A program made the translations under genes and the position numbers. Shown here piece after piece: positions 8,673 through 17,330 of a stretch of 64,000 bases of DNA (the stretch's first letter is position 1; every line of letters starts with the position of its first letter). The notes beneath the pieces were generated by a model. That model was not told the origin of the DNA and searched no databases. It saw nothing but the letters and a program-made list of their open reading frames with translations. This DNA is from Cyanobacteria bacterium SBLK (GTDB lineage: Bacteria > Cyanobacteriota > Cyanobacteriia > Cyanobacteriales > Spirulinaceae), in the NCBI GenBank assembly GCA_017746715.1, contig JAGHZQ010000043.1, forward strand, positions 28,470 to 92,469, read 5' to 3'.

Positions 8673-9746
8673 ATGGCTAGAGCGTTACCCAAAATCGAGC
8701 AAGAATTAAAAACTCTTTCAGAGCAGGCTGAAGAGGTAAAGCAAGAACTACACGATCGCTATGTTCGCTACCTCGAAATTTTGGGGCGATCGCTGAAAAA
8801 ACATTTACCAATGGTAACTTATTATATTTGCACGCAAACTTATCCAGATTTATTTTTAAATCTGAGCGTTCGAGAACGTCAAGAATTGCAAGAAAAAATA
8901 CGAGAAATTTGCAATGACGGTACAAAAGAATTGACTTCAGCTCTCGAACGTGCTGAAACTTTAAAGTTGCCTTCCCCGTCAAAAGATATTCGAGAAACAA
9001 TTCTCAAAAAATTACCAATTACAGAAGAACAGTTAAAAATGCTCCGGGAACGTTTATTTCAAAGTGTAAAAGAAGAAGAGGCAAAAACGACAAAAAATGA
9101 TGCCAATACTCAAGAAAAACAAAGCAAGAGAAGTTTAAATATTTTTGAGGAAGATGATGATAATGAAGAAATTCTGGAAATCAAAGATGATGAAGATATT
9201 AATGATGAAGATATTAATGATGAAGATATTAATGATGAAGATATTAATGAGGAAGATATTAATGATAAATCTGAGGATGAAAATCAGACCCAAGATCCCG
9301 ATCACCCCATTCATCTTGCAAATTTTTTGAAACGAGTTGAAAAAGTTTTAAACGATCTTTTACAAGATCTTTCCAATCGTACTAATCAATTGTTACAATC
9401 ATCGGGAATTCTTTCGACTAAATTCCCCCCACAAGTTTTGGAAGCAGCGATTGAAGCTGAAGGTTCGGGATCGGCTGTTGGAAATTCTCCTAACACGCTC
9501 AATTTGTTAATTGAAGCAGAAAATGCAAAATCATCAAAAGATTCTACGGTAATGCAAGTTACGGCAGTTCGCTTGCGTTTGGGTGAAATTGAATTTTCCG
9601 AACCTGCTTTATCGGCCCAACGTAATCGCATTCGCGAGTTAGGTAGTAAAATCAAAAAACTTTGCAAATATTATGACAAATTAAAACGAGAAAAAGCGAT
9701 CTCAGAAGCGGAAATTGCTTGGAGATCGACTTGGTATGAAGAGTAA
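8673..9746 (+). CDS. Hypothetical coiled-coil protein with DEDIN repeats
   Basis: A 357-residue soluble protein I cannot assign. Residues 1-45 (KIEQELKTLSEQAEEVKQEL) and 315-345 look like coiled coil. Between two helical halves lies an acidic linker with five tandem DEDIN/EEDIN units at residues 173-197. The C-terminal half has regular helices (FLKRVEKVLNDLLQDLSNR, ALSAQRNRIRELGSKIKKL). There is no signal peptide, membrane segment or visible catalytic motif. It starts 35 bp after the tsf terminator and so probably has its own promoter. The well-formed halves argue for a real gene. Confidence 0.75.
   Translation: MARALPKIEQELKTLSEQAEEVKQELHDRYVRYLEILGRSLKKHLPMVTYYICTQTYPDLFLNLSVRERQELQEKIREICNDGTKELTSALERAETLKLPSPSKDIRETILKKLPITEEQLKMLRERLFQSVKEEEAKTTKNDANTQEKQSKRSLNIFEEDDDNEEILEIKDDEDINDEDINDEDINDEDINEEDINDKSEDENQTQDPDHPIHLANFLKRVEKVLNDLLQDLSNRTNQLLQSSGILSTKFPPQVLEAAIEAEGSGSAVGNSPNTLNLLIEAENAKSSKDSTVMQVTAVRLRLGEIEFSEPALSAQRNRIRELGSKIKKLCKYYDKLKREKAISEAEIAWRSTWYEE
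9189..9263 (+). repeat. 15-bp tandem repeat, five units
   Basis: Five consecutive units of GATGAAGATATTAAT (the last begins GAGGAA), in frame within the preceding hypothetical gene and encoding DEDIN. The first four are identical at the DNA level. Confidence 0.93.
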
Positions 9747-9770
9747 AAATATACCAAGTTAATCCCTACA

Positions 9771-10574
9771 TCAACCACAATCCCAGTTATAGAGAATATC
9801 GCTAAAATCCAATTTTTTGAGGGCAGAAAGTTTAATAAAAAAATTGCCAATGCCCGCATCTCCCCACATAATTTTATCATCATCGGTGGAGTCAATTTGC
9901 AAGAGTAAACAATAGGCTTCTTCGCTGTCGATATTTTCTCTCGGATCGGATTGGGTAAAGTAAGGATAACCTCCTAATTGATGGCTACTAGGTTCAAAAA
10001 ACTCTTCATATTCCTCAATAAACTCCCAATATTCTGCTTCGGGACGATCGGTAAATGCCGGCTTAAAGATTGCGTCGAATTGATAGTCAAAAACACCTAT
10101 CGGTGCAACTTGCAAACTAAAATCGAGATGATAGGTTGCACCGTCTTCGATGGGTAAGTCGTCGGGTTGCGGTAAAAAACTAAAGTCAGTGATGAGATCG
10201 TCAGCGCGATCGCTGATCGTAGGAAAATAGAGAATCCGAAACCCCGATTGTTGATTCATATTGTCAAAATCCATACCGTAGAGATCGTCGCTGGCAATAT
10301 AAAATTGTACAATTCCTTGTGAGGGAAAATTATTGGGGGTTGGAAGTTCTGCAAAGTTAATTTGTGCGAGTAAAAAGAGATAGTCTCCGTTTGGAGTTTT
10401 GGGGTATTCGGTATTTTTGGGAAGGTAGGGAAGACCTCCAAATTTACTTTGCGTCCAAGTCGTTTCCGAAACGAGTTCCGGTTCGATAGCAATATACGGC
10501 TGAAGGGTTGATTCGATTTTCGCTCTCTCTGATTCTAAAAGATCGGGCAATTCTTCTGTGAATTTGTAACTCAT
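9771..10574 (-). CDS. YwqG family (DUF1963) protein
   Basis: A 267-residue soluble protein of the YwqG/DUF1963 family. Matching features are SKFGGLPYLP near residue 44, DYLFLLAQINFAELP, the central QFYIASDDLYG, and the C-terminal block CLLLQIDS followed by IMWGDAGIGNFFI and LYNWDCG. The biochemical role of the family is unknown; some members are grouped with SMI1/KNR4-like immunity proteins. The gene is convergent with the preceding coiled-coil gene (24 bp between stops) and divergent from the GUN4-domain gene. Confidence 0.85.
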   Translation of the reverse strand: MSYKFTEELPDLLESERAKIESTLQPYIAIEPELVSETTWTQSKFGGLPYLPKNTEYPKTPNGDYLFLLAQINFAELPTPNNFPSQGIVQFYIASDDLYGMDFDNMNQQSGFRILYFPTISDRADDLITDFSFLPQPDDLPIEDGATYHLDFSLQVAPIGVFDYQFDAIFKPAFTDRPEAEYWEFIEEYEEFFEPSSHQLGGYPYFTQSDPRENIDSEEAYCLLLQIDSTDDDKIMWGDAGIGNFFIKLSALKKLDFSDILYNWDCG

Positions 10575-10768
10575 AAAAGGATTTGGGTTAAATAGAACAA
10601 GTTTAGTTGAAAATTGAGGATTGCGATCGCCAAACCAAAAATTTGCAGGATGCAGGCGTTTGTGGAAAAGGCATTCAAGGGCATTTTAGATCGATTCTCG
10701 ATCTCTCTCGTAGATTTTCGTAACTTTGCTAGGATAGCTGAGGATGCGTCTAAGGGAGACTGAATATT

Positions 10769-11566
10769 TTGTCTCAATGTCCGATTTGTCAAACCGACTA
10801 TATTGAAGGAGAAGTTCGTTACTGTACCACCTGTGGCTGGTATGTTGGCGAATTTTCTTCACTCCTCCCCGAAGAATTGACACCAGAAGAACGCGATCGC
10901 ATTGCTTGGGGAAAACGAATGTGGTCGCAGTTACAATCTTTTTCTCAATTCAAGACTATTCTGAAAGACATTCAGGCAGACTTAAGCAAGGCTTCACAAG
11001 AAAGGATGGATTTGGGCAAGCAAATTACTCGCATTTATCAGGATTTAATTGCCGGAGATTCTGGTATAGGAGAATCTTCCCTCAACTTGGAAGCCGAACC
11101 TTCAGTGAGTTATACTCTTTTAGAGGAGTTATTGATAGAACGGGATTGGAAAGAAGCCGATGGCGAAACGGCAAGATTGGCGATCGCGATCGCGCAACGA
11201 GAAAAACGCGGTTTTTTAGTCGAAACCGATCTGGATAAATTGCCCTGTCACGCTTTGAGGGAAATCGATCGCTTATGGTTGGAGGCAACAGGGGGAAAAT
11301 TTGGCTTAAGCGTCCAAAAAGATTTATATCTGAGTTTAGGGGGCAACCGCTTTCTTAACTCGCAAATTTGGCAAATGTTTGGGGCTAAGGTGGGTTGGTA
11401 TCGGGGCAATGCTTGGTTGCATTACAATGAAATCGATTTTAGCCTTAGCGCACCTGCGGGTCATTTACCGATTTTCGGTGATGGATTGGTGTGGTTTGTC
11501 GGAGGCTGGGAAGGTGGAGGGCAGGCCTTTTCAACACTCATATCGAGATTGACAAAATGTTATTAA
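10769..11566 (+). CDS. Zinc-ribbon protein with GUN4 domain
   Basis: Residues 4-22 form a zinc ribbon (CPIC and CTTC, Cys4, 7, 19, 22). Residues 45-100 are helical and charged. From residue 116 the protein is a GUN4 domain: LLEELLIERDWKEADGETARL, the Cys-containing LPCHALREIDRLW, GKFGLSVQ, VGWYRG and the terminal FSLSAPAGHLP. GUN4 binds protoporphyrin IX and Mg-protoporphyrin and stimulates Mg-chelatase, but multi-domain members are thought to be sensors. The start is a TTG at 10769 after GGGAG at 10754-10758; an in-frame TAA at 10751 rules out much earlier starts. It ends 15 bp before arsR. Confidence 0.85.
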   Translation: MSQCPICQTDYIEGEVRYCTTCGWYVGEFSSLLPEELTPEERDRIAWGKRMWSQLQSFSQFKTILKDIQADLSKASQERMDLGKQITRIYQDLIAGDSGIGESSLNLEAEPSVSYTLLEELLIERDWKEADGETARLAIAIAQREKRGFLVETDLDKLPCHALREIDRLWLEATGGKFGLSVQKDLYLSLGGNRFLNSQIWQMFGAKVGWYRGNAWLHYNEIDFSLSAPAGHLPIFGDGLVWFVGGWEGGGQAFSTLISRLTKCY

Positions 11567-11581
11567 AGATTTTTCGGCATT

Positions 11582-11929
11582 TTGAGTTTGTTTAGTAAGC
11601 AAAAAAAGATCGTGCAAATTACTTCAATTCACTTAACCGATTTGCTAACAGGATTTCGCGCTCTCGCCGATCCCATTCGCGTGCAAGTTTTGGAAACTTT
11701 GGGCGATCGCGAGTTATGCGTCTGCGATCTCTGTGAAAAACTGGAGATCAATCAATCGAAACTCTCTTTTCACCTAAAAACTTTAAAACAGGCTCATTTG
11801 ATTCAATCCCGTCAAGAGGGGCGTTGGGTGTACTATCGCCTCAACCTGACTCAATTTGCCCTGCTCGAGGGGTATTTGGCGGAATATCAGCGTTTTAGTT
11901 CAATCCTCCAAGCTCAAGAATGTCAATGA
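11582..11929 (+). CDS. arsR: ArsR-type arsenic-responsive repressor
   Basis: A 115-residue ArsR/SmtB winged-helix repressor. Residues 20-43 are the first helices (LLTGFRALADPIRVQVLETL), residues 44-51 (ELCVCDLC) are the trivalent arsenic site in the helix before the recognition helix with Cys46, Cys48 and Cys51, residues 57-71 form the recognition helix (NQSKLSFHLKTLKQA) and residues 78-90 the wing (RQEGRWVYYRL). Metalloid binding releases DNA. It lies directly before the twin operators and acr3. The start is uncertain: TTG at 11582 gives full length but has no clear ribosome site. Confidence 0.92.
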   Translation: MSLFSKQKKIVQITSIHLTDLLTGFRALADPIRVQVLETLGDRELCVCDLCEKLEINQSKLSFHLKTLKQAHLIQSRQEGRWVYYRLNLTQFALLEGYLAEYQRFSSILQAQECQ

Positions 11930-11948
11930 TTTCATCCCGTTTTCAATC

Positions 11949-11966
11949 CATCAACTTTTTTTGATG
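11949..11966. promoter_or_regulatory. Putative ArsR operator 1
   Basis: CATCAA-N6-TTGATG, perfect 6-bp inverted half sites at 11949-11954 and 11961-11966, lying between the arsR stop and the acr3 start. The half site matches that of operator 2, centred 25 bp downstream. Confidence 0.65.
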
Positions 11967-11972
11967 TACAAT

Positions 11973-11992
11973 ATATCAAGAAAATTTGATAT
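11973..11992. promoter_or_regulatory. Putative ArsR operator 2 at the acr3 promoter
   Basis: ATATCAA-N6-TTGATAT, a perfect 7-bp dyad ending 15 bp before the acr3 start. A possible -10 box TACAAT (11967-11972) lies between the two operators, so bound repressor would cover the promoter. The acr3 ribosome site GGGGGA is at 11996-12001. Confidence 0.7.
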
Positions 11993-12007
11993 GTCGGGGG
12001 ATTAGCA

Positions 12008-13162
12008 ATGAGCAATTCGAGTCGAGAAATTAACCCCAAAGCCGTTAAAGCTGGGGGAAATCTCAACTTATTCGAGAAATATCTGACGGTTTGGGTATTT
12101 TTGTGCATTTTAGTGGGAATTGGCCTGGGGCGCTCATTTTCGTGGCTCGCACAAAAGTTAGATAATATGAGTGTTTATAATATCTCTATTCCCATTGCCA
12201 TCTGCTTATTTTTCATGATGTATCCCATCATGGTAAAAATCGATTTTTCTCAAGCCGTGAAAGCAGCTAAAACACCTAAACCCGTTGCTTTAACTTTGGT
12301 TGTAAATTGGTTGATTAAACCTTTTACGATGGTTATTTTTGCTCAATTCTTTTTGGGATGGTTATTTGCTCCCCTTTTAAACTCGACAGAAATTATTCGC
12401 GGAGTCGAAGTGAGTTTGGGAAATTCCTATATTGCCGGAGCAATTTTGTTAGGAATTGCACCTTGTACGGCGATGGTTTTAATGTGGGGTTATTTATCGT
12501 ATAGCAATCAAGGACATACTTTAGTTATGGTGGCAGTCAATTCTCTCGCCATGCTCTTTTTATATGCACCTTTGGGTAAGTGGCTGCTATCGGCTAATAA
12601 TTTAACTGTTCCTTGGCAAACGATTGTTTTATCGGTATTGATTTATGTTGGTTTTCCTTTGGCAGCAGGGATGTATAGTCGCTATTGGATTTTGCGACAT
12701 AAAGGTAGGCAATGGTTTGAAAATGTCTTTTTAAACGCACTTTCTCCGGTTGCGGTGAGCGCTTTGTTGATTACTCTGATTTTATTGTTTGCGTTTAAGG
12801 GAGAGTTAATTGTTAATAATCCCTTGCATATCGTGCTTATTGCCATTCCGTTATTCTTGCAAACCAATTTTATTTTTCTCATAACCTATGTTGCGGGGTT
12901 AAAACTCAAACTTTCCTATGAAGATGCCGCACCTGCGGCTTTAATTGGAGCGAGCAATCATTTTGAAGTGGCGATCGCAACTGCCGTAACGTTATTTGGT
13001 TTAAATTCCGGTGCGGCACTGGCAACAGTTGTCGGGGTACTCATTGAAGTTCCCGTGATGCTCGTACTAGTAGAATTGTGCAAACGAACAGCTTTTTGGT
13101 TTCCGAGAGATCCGAAAAAAGCGACTTTACTCGATCCTCGTTGTATCGATTCTTTGCATTAA
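12008..13162 (+). CDS. acr3: ACR3-family arsenite efflux transporter
   Basis: A 384-residue inner-membrane protein with about ten hydrophobic segments. It carries the ACR3 signature around the catalytic cysteine ([15 protein letters not shown], Cys153) and the conserved Glu in the late helix ([13 protein letters not shown]). The family exports As(III), and sometimes Sb(III), using the proton gradient. The gene sits behind twin ArsR operators and is followed by arsC, so this is a complete sensing, reduction and export set. It is the BASS-fold ACR3 type and not the unrelated E. coli ArsB. Confidence 0.95.
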   Translation: MSNSSREINPKAVKAGGNLNLFEKYLTVWVFLCILVGIGLGRSFSWLAQKLDNMSVYNISIPIAICLFFMMYPIMVKIDFSQAVKAAKTPKPVALTLVVNWLIKPFTMVIFAQFFLGWLFAPLLNSTEIIRGVEVSLGNSYIAGAILLGIAPCTAMVLMWGYLSYSNQGHTLVMVAVNSLAMLFLYAPLGKWLLSANNLTVPWQTIVLSVLIYVGFPLAAGMYSRYWILRHKGRQWFENVFLNALSPVAVSALLITLILLFAFKGELIVNNPLHIVLIAIPLFLQTNFIFLITYVAGLKLKLSYEDAAPAALIGASNHFEVAIATAVTLFGLNSGAALATVVGVLIEVPVMLVLVELCKRTAFWFPRDPKKATLLDPRCIDSLH

Positions 13163-13216
13163 ATGATTCAGCATTTAAACTCATTGAAAAATAAAGCAAT
13201 TCTGGATGAAGACCCA

Positions 13217-13615
13217 ATGAAAAGAGTCATGTTTATCTGTAAGAAAAATTCCTCGCGTTCCCAAATGGCTGAAGGTTTTGCCAAGCAGTTAGGGATGGGA
13301 AAGATTGAGGCTGTCAGTTCGGGTTTGGAAGCAAGTGTAGTAAATCCTCATGCAATTAAAGCCATGGCCGATGTTGGGATTGATATTAACAATCAGACTT
13401 CTGATGCGCTGAACAAATTCAAACCGGAAGATTTTGATGCGGTGATTTCTTTGTGCGGTTGTGGGATTAATTTGCCTTCGGAATGGGTCACTCGCGAGAT
13501 ATTTGAAGATTGGGAATTGGACGATCCCGCAAAACAACCGGAGATATTTCCAAGGGTGCGGGAAGAAGTCAAAGAACGGGTAGCAAAATTAATAACCAAG
13601 ATATTAGAAGGTTAA
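13217..13615 (+). CDS. arsC: Arsenate reductase, glutathione/glutaredoxin type
   Basis: A 132-residue low-molecular-weight phosphatase-fold arsenate reductase. The P-loop CKKNSSRS gives nucleophile Cys8 and Arg14; SLCGCG supplies Cys80 and Cys82, the same positions as the catalytic triad of Synechocystis ArsC, which uses glutathione and glutaredoxin. It reduces As(V) to As(III) for export by Acr3. An ATG at 13163 abuts the acr3 stop and would add 18 residues; the ATG at 13217, preceded by GGATGAAG, gives the normal family length and is preferred. Confidence 0.92.
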   Translation: MKRVMFICKKNSSRSQMAEGFAKQLGMGKIEAVSSGLEASVVNPHAIKAMADVGIDINNQTSDALNKFKPEDFDAVISLCGCGINLPSEWVTREIFEDWELDDPAKQPEIFPRVREEVKERVAKLITKILEG

Positions 13616-13638
13616 TCAACTTGCTCGGTTTTATACAA

Positions 13639-13680
13639 AGTCTACCAAACTTAGTTTTATGGTTTGGTGGACTCTAAAGT
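13639..13680 (+). terminator. Hairpin after arsC, probable terminator
   Basis: GTCTACCAAAC at 13640-13650 pairs with GTTTGGTGGAC at 13662-13672 (one G-T pair) around an 11-nt loop; TTTTT follows a few bases later at 13680-13684. It lies between the convergent arsC and NTF2-like genes. Confidence 0.5.
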
Positions 13681-13768
13681 TTTTCATTGTTTTACGTTGC
13701 GATCGCAATCCAAACCAATGTTAAGAAATGCGATCGCTATTTTTTCAAAACGCGAAACCAAGAGAATT

Positions 13769-14137
13769 TCAATTTTGTGCCTCAAAGTCATCTTCTCGTA
13801 ATTTTGCCGTTCCATCGGTTTGTAAAACCCAAAGTTCTTTATGAATTACACCACCCGCTTTATTCATTTTCCATTTAGAAGTAAGTATCGCACTGGTTTC
13901 ATCAACAATTTCAATTTGTGGTTCGATATAATCGACATCAGAAAAGCCATCATCAATCAAATTCTGCCAGAATTTTTGGATTGCTTCGCGACCCGTAAAC
14001 GTGCCAAATGGTCTGGCATTCATCACGGCTGTTTCCTCATATTGGTTCGCGCAACCTGCGGCATTTCCTGAATTAAACGATGATTTCCAGCGATCGCTTG
14101 CTGCATGGACTGCTTTGAGGAGATTGTTATCCGTCAT
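13769..14137 (-). CDS. SnoaL/NTF2-like fold protein
   Basis: A 122-residue single-domain cone-fold protein of the SnoaL-like/DUF4440 type: an N-terminal helix with RWKSSFNSGNAAGCANQY, then FTGREAIQKFWQNLIDDGF, and C-terminal strands (ILTSKWKMNKAGGVIHKELWVLQTDG). Such proteins bind small hydrophobic molecules or act as isomerases or hydratases; nothing here identifies the ligand. There is no signal peptide. It faces the arsenic genes tail to tail and shows no link to them. Confidence 0.8.
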   Translation of the reverse strand: MTDNNLLKAVHAASDRWKSSFNSGNAAGCANQYEETAVMNARPFGTFTGREAIQKFWQNLIDDGFSDVDYIEPQIEIVDETSAILTSKWKMNKAGGVIHKELWVLQTDGTAKLREDDFEAQN

Positions 14138-14263
14138 AATCCGATGAACCTCAAGATTAATGAATTTGATAAAATTAAGAGATTAGTTTTATTTTGCATG
14201 AAAGATTTATAATTTTTTATTACTGCATAAGATGTTTTTTGTCAAGGATTTTCAGGGATTTTA

Positions 14264-14926
14264 ATGAGCGATCGCAGTTCTCAATTATTGCAACGAGTTG
14301 GCGTTATTGGAGATATTCATGGCGAAGCAAAATTCTTGGCGATCGCTCTAAAATACTTACAAGCGCAAAAACTCGATTGCTTATTATGCGTGGGAGATAT
14401 TGTTGATGGCAGGGGAAATAGCGATCGCTGCTGTCAACTCCTCCAGCAATATCGAGTATGGACGGTGCGAGGAAACCACGATCGCTGGTTGTTAGGGAAA
14501 GAAATGCGAGATTTACCCGATGCGACGCAAGTTACGGATATTTCAGAATCATCTTATCATTTTCTCTCGAACTTACCTCCAACGCACGCATTTTTAACGG
14601 TAGCAGGTTCGTTACTTCTTTGTCATGGCATTGGCGATCGGGATATGGTGCGACTGTTACCCGACGATTGGGGATATGCGTTAGAGTCTAATTTTGAATT
14701 GCAAGACCTTATTCGTTCTCATCAATATAATTTTGTAATTAACGGTCATACGCATCGAAGAATGGTGCGTAAATTCGAACATTTAACTATTATTAATGCC
14801 GGAACTCTGAAATCAACTCATCATCCTTGTTTTGCGATCGTCGATTTTAGTTTGGGATGGGTTCAATTTTTCGATCTTTGGGAAAATACGGAAATTCAGG
14901 AAAGCAATTGTTTTGAGATTAAATAG
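14264..14926 (+). CDS. Calcineurin-like metallophosphoesterase
   Basis: A 220-residue phosphoesterase with all five metal-binding motifs of the family: GDIHG (residues 16-20), GDIVDG (about 44-49), GNHDR (about 70), CHGIGD (about 125) and GHTHR (about 163). The compact fold resembles YfcE-type or bacterial PrpA-like enzymes that use two metal ions. The substrate cannot be told from sequence. It stands alone between two genes of unrelated type. Confidence 0.88.
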   Translation: MSDRSSQLLQRVGVIGDIHGEAKFLAIALKYLQAQKLDCLLCVGDIVDGRGNSDRCCQLLQQYRVWTVRGNHDRWLLGKEMRDLPDATQVTDISESSYHFLSNLPPTHAFLTVAGSLLLCHGIGDRDMVRLLPDDWGYALESNFELQDLIRSHQYNFVINGHTHRRMVRKFEHLTIINAGTLKSTHHPCFAIVDFSLGWVQFFDLWENTEIQESNCFEIK

Positions 14927-15042
14927 TTTCATAGATTGTTAGACGATGATACCTCTCGAACAGAAGACTAAAAAAATAGAAAAATGACAAACTTGTGAAA
15001 TAATATCCCTCGTATCAATACAGAACTTCGCCAATATCTCCT

Positions 15043-15735
15043 ATGAGTCCAACCCTCGCTATCCAAGAACTCGCCATAGCTATCGCTGCCCCCGACTCCA
15101 ATCCCATCCTCCTCACCCCGACCTTCCTCAAAGGGAGTGGCATTGTCCCTCAAGACTGGGAGCTCGCCCGCCAACCCCGACTCACTCCCCAAATGGCACA
15201 AGTCGCCTTCACCAACGGCATCAATCTCATCGCTCAAGCCGGAACGATGACATTCCTCGAATCCCTAAGCGGCAACACAGACCCTCTGCAACCCAAAATC
15301 CCCGATCTTGCCCAAAAGTATATCAACGCCCTGCCCCAGCTCGACTATCGCGCCGCCGCCATCAATCCTCGCAGCTTTCTCACCTTCCCCGACGGAGGAG
15401 ATGACGCAGCACGCAACTACATCAACGCACTCTTTGCCCCTGCCCCGTGGCAAAGTGCTGGCAGCGAACCCCTCAAAGCCAATCTTAACTTCACCTACAC
15501 CCTCGACGGACGCAAATTCAATCTCACGATTAGCGAAGTCAAACTCCAGCGAGACGAAGAAGCTCCTCAAATGGCCGTCCTCTTTTCTGGTAACTTCCCC
15601 AACCCCCTCGAGGGCGATTCTTCGACTTCGCTCGGAGTCCCAGAAAAACTCGAACAATTACAACAGGCGATCGCTCAATGGCAGCTGAACTGGGAGAGCT
15701 ATCGCCATCTTCTCGGACAATTCTTAGGAGAATAA
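15043..15735 (+). CDS. Hypothetical protein
   Basis: A 230-residue protein I do not recognise. It opens with a helix and an LTPTFLKGSGIVP segment, has a middle alpha/beta part (NGINLIAQAGTMTFLESL), a strand-rich region (LNFTYTLDGRKFNLTISEVKLQ) and a helical end (LEQLQQAIAQWQLNWESYRHLLGQF). There is no signal peptide, membrane helix or catalytic motif. Codon use is Cyt-rich at third positions but the HIP1-type composition resembles its neighbours. It starts 116 bp after the phosphoesterase gene. Confidence 0.7.
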   Translation: MSPTLAIQELAIAIAAPDSNPILLTPTFLKGSGIVPQDWELARQPRLTPQMAQVAFTNGINLIAQAGTMTFLESLSGNTDPLQPKIPDLAQKYINALPQLDYRAAAINPRSFLTFPDGGDDAARNYINALFAPAPWQSAGSEPLKANLNFTYTLDGRKFNLTISEVKLQRDEEAPQMAVLFSGNFPNPLEGDSSTSLGVPEKLEQLQQAIAQWQLNWESYRHLLGQFLGE

Positions 15736-15786
15736 AAACATTTTCAAAATGGCGATTGCGAACGAGATTGAAGCGATCGCGAATTG

Positions 15787-16608
15787 CTATCTTTTATTCT
15801 CGGATTTATATTTTACAGGAATCTCCGTGCGATCTCGAATTTCTCCCGCTATTTGCTCGAATATCTCTGGACTGACGCATTTAAGCTGTTTGGTTTCGTA
15901 GGGACGCCGTTCGGAAGAACTATGATTTCCTCGTCCGTCCAGTTGTCTTTTTATGGGTTTGGGACGGGTAGGTGCATTCAGTTGAATTTCATCTGGAGAT
16001 AGCGATCGCATTAATTCGATATAAGTCTCTAAACTTTCTTTCGGCCAAGGGGTTAAGACCATGGTTTGAATGCTAAATTTTCCTAAATATTCCTGCCGAA
16101 ATTTTAAAATTCCTTGCCAAATTTTGTTAAAATCGTAGCCAGTAACGGGACGATTGACGCGTCGCAATGTATCGGTGGCAAATCCGTCTAATTTGACCGA
16201 AATGCGATCGCATTGTCCTAAGGCACGACTCACCTCAGATTCTCCCAACATCGTCCCATTGGTTAGTACGAGAATCGGTCTATGGGTCAGTTTTTTGACT
16301 TCCTCGATAATCTCTTCTAAATTTGCCGCCAGCGTGGGTTCTCCACTACCACTCAAAGTAATCATATCGACATCCCAAGGTGCACAATGTTGCAATTCCA
16401 TGAGAATTTGTTCTGTCGGAATATAGATATCTCGTTTGGCGGTATGGTTTTCGATCGCCCCCAATTGACAATAGATACAATCAAACGAACAAGTCGAAAC
16501 TCGACCGATGGGATCGAGTCCGAGGGATCGCCCGTAACGCCATGAATTGACAGGACCGTAAACGGTTGAAAACGTTAAATTTGCTGTTGGTGTTTGCATT
16601 GAACTCAT
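15787..16608 (-). CDS. Radical SAM protein (COG0731-like)
   Basis: A 273-residue radical SAM enzyme. The [4Fe-4S]-SAM site is CSFDCIYC (Cys40, Cys44, Cys47), followed by the GGE-like motif LSGSGEPTLA and by VLTNGT and SVKLDG strands of the partial barrel. It resembles the wybutosine-like/COG0731 group of unknown substrate. The start lies 2 nt after the ktrA stop, so it is read with the potassium operon. A C-terminal domain of about 60 residues (IQLNAPTRPKP onward) could bind substrate. Confidence 0.85.
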   Translation of the reverse strand: MSSMQTPTANLTFSTVYGPVNSWRYGRSLGLDPIGRVSTCSFDCIYCQLGAIENHTAKRDIYIPTEQILMELQHCAPWDVDMITLSGSGEPTLAANLEEIIEEVKKLTHRPILVLTNGTMLGESEVSRALGQCDRISVKLDGFATDTLRRVNRPVTGYDFNKIWQGILKFRQEYLGKFSIQTMVLTPWPKESLETYIELMRSLSPDEIQLNAPTRPKPIKRQLDGRGNHSSSERRPYETKQLKCVSPEIFEQIAGEIRDRTEIPVKYKSENKR

Positions 16609-16610
16609 CG

Positions 16611-17330
16611 CTAAATGGGCAAGCGTTTAATATCCTTATTTTTTCCTAAAACTACCATGGCCATTCCTTGATGAATGCGACGATCGGGTAAAGGATTAAT
16701 ATCAAACTCTCGATCGTTTTCGGCAATTGCCAGCACCGTTAAACCATAGCGACTTCGAAATTGCAGTTCTGCGATCGTTTTATTATCAAATTCTGCTGGG
16801 ATGAGAACCTCAACAATGCTATGCTCGGGATCGAGATCGAAGCGATCGAGAATAGCGGGTTTGGTCAGCAAATAGGCGAGGGCTTCTCCGGCTTCATATT
16901 CGGGAAAAACAACGCGATCGGCTCCAACTTTTTCTAAGAGTTTGCCGTGAATTTCTGTGGAGGCTTTGGCTACGACTTTCGAGACCCCGGCTTCTTTAAT
17001 ATTGAGGGTGGTAATAATGCTTTCTTCAATGTAGTTACCAATGGCAACAATAACCGTATCGAATTCAAAAATTCCGGCTTCTTTAAGGGCATTGGGTTCG
17101 GTTGAATCCAAACAAATTGCATGGGTCGCAATATTATCATTTAACGCGTAAGCAACGAGTTTTTCATTCACATCAACCCCCAAAACTTCATACCCCATTT
17201 TATGTAAAGAAGCCGAGACCGATCGCCCGAAACGACCCAACCCAATCACGGCAAATTGCTTATTTTCTCGAGTTAGGGTCGCTAGAAAACTTAGCGATCG
17301 CGGATTCCAGCCCAGTCCTCTATTTCCCAT
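16611..17330 (-). CDS. ktrA: KtrA, regulatory RCK subunit of K+ uptake
   Basis: A 239-residue cytoplasmic RCK protein. Residues 22-150 are an RCK_N Rossmann fold with AVIGLGRFGRSVS and the acidic end of the second strand (LGVDVNE), which bind nucleotide. Residues 160-239 form the RCK_C domain (VEVLIPAEFDNKTIAEL). An octameric ring of KtrA gates the KtrB channel in response to ATP/ADP. Its start is contiguous with the ktrB stop, showing tight coupling. The first 20 residues precede the family core. Confidence 0.93.
   Translation of the reverse strand: MGNRGLGWNPRSLSFLATLTRENKQFAVIGLGRFGRSVSASLHKMGYEVLGVDVNEKLVAYALNDNIATHAICLDSTEPNALKEAGIFEFDTVIVAIGNYIEESIITTLNIKEAGVSKVVAKASTEIHGKLLEKVGADRVVFPEYEAGEALAYLLTKPAILDRFDLDPEHSIVEVLIPAEFDNKTIAELQFRSRYGLTVLAIAENDREFDINPLPDRRIHQGMAMVVLGKNKDIKRLPI

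Noticed and set aside
11949..11992. Operators first considered as an NtcA or Fur site
   Set aside because: Half-site TTGAT(A/G) with N6 spacing matches ArsR type better, and the location is between arsR and acr3.
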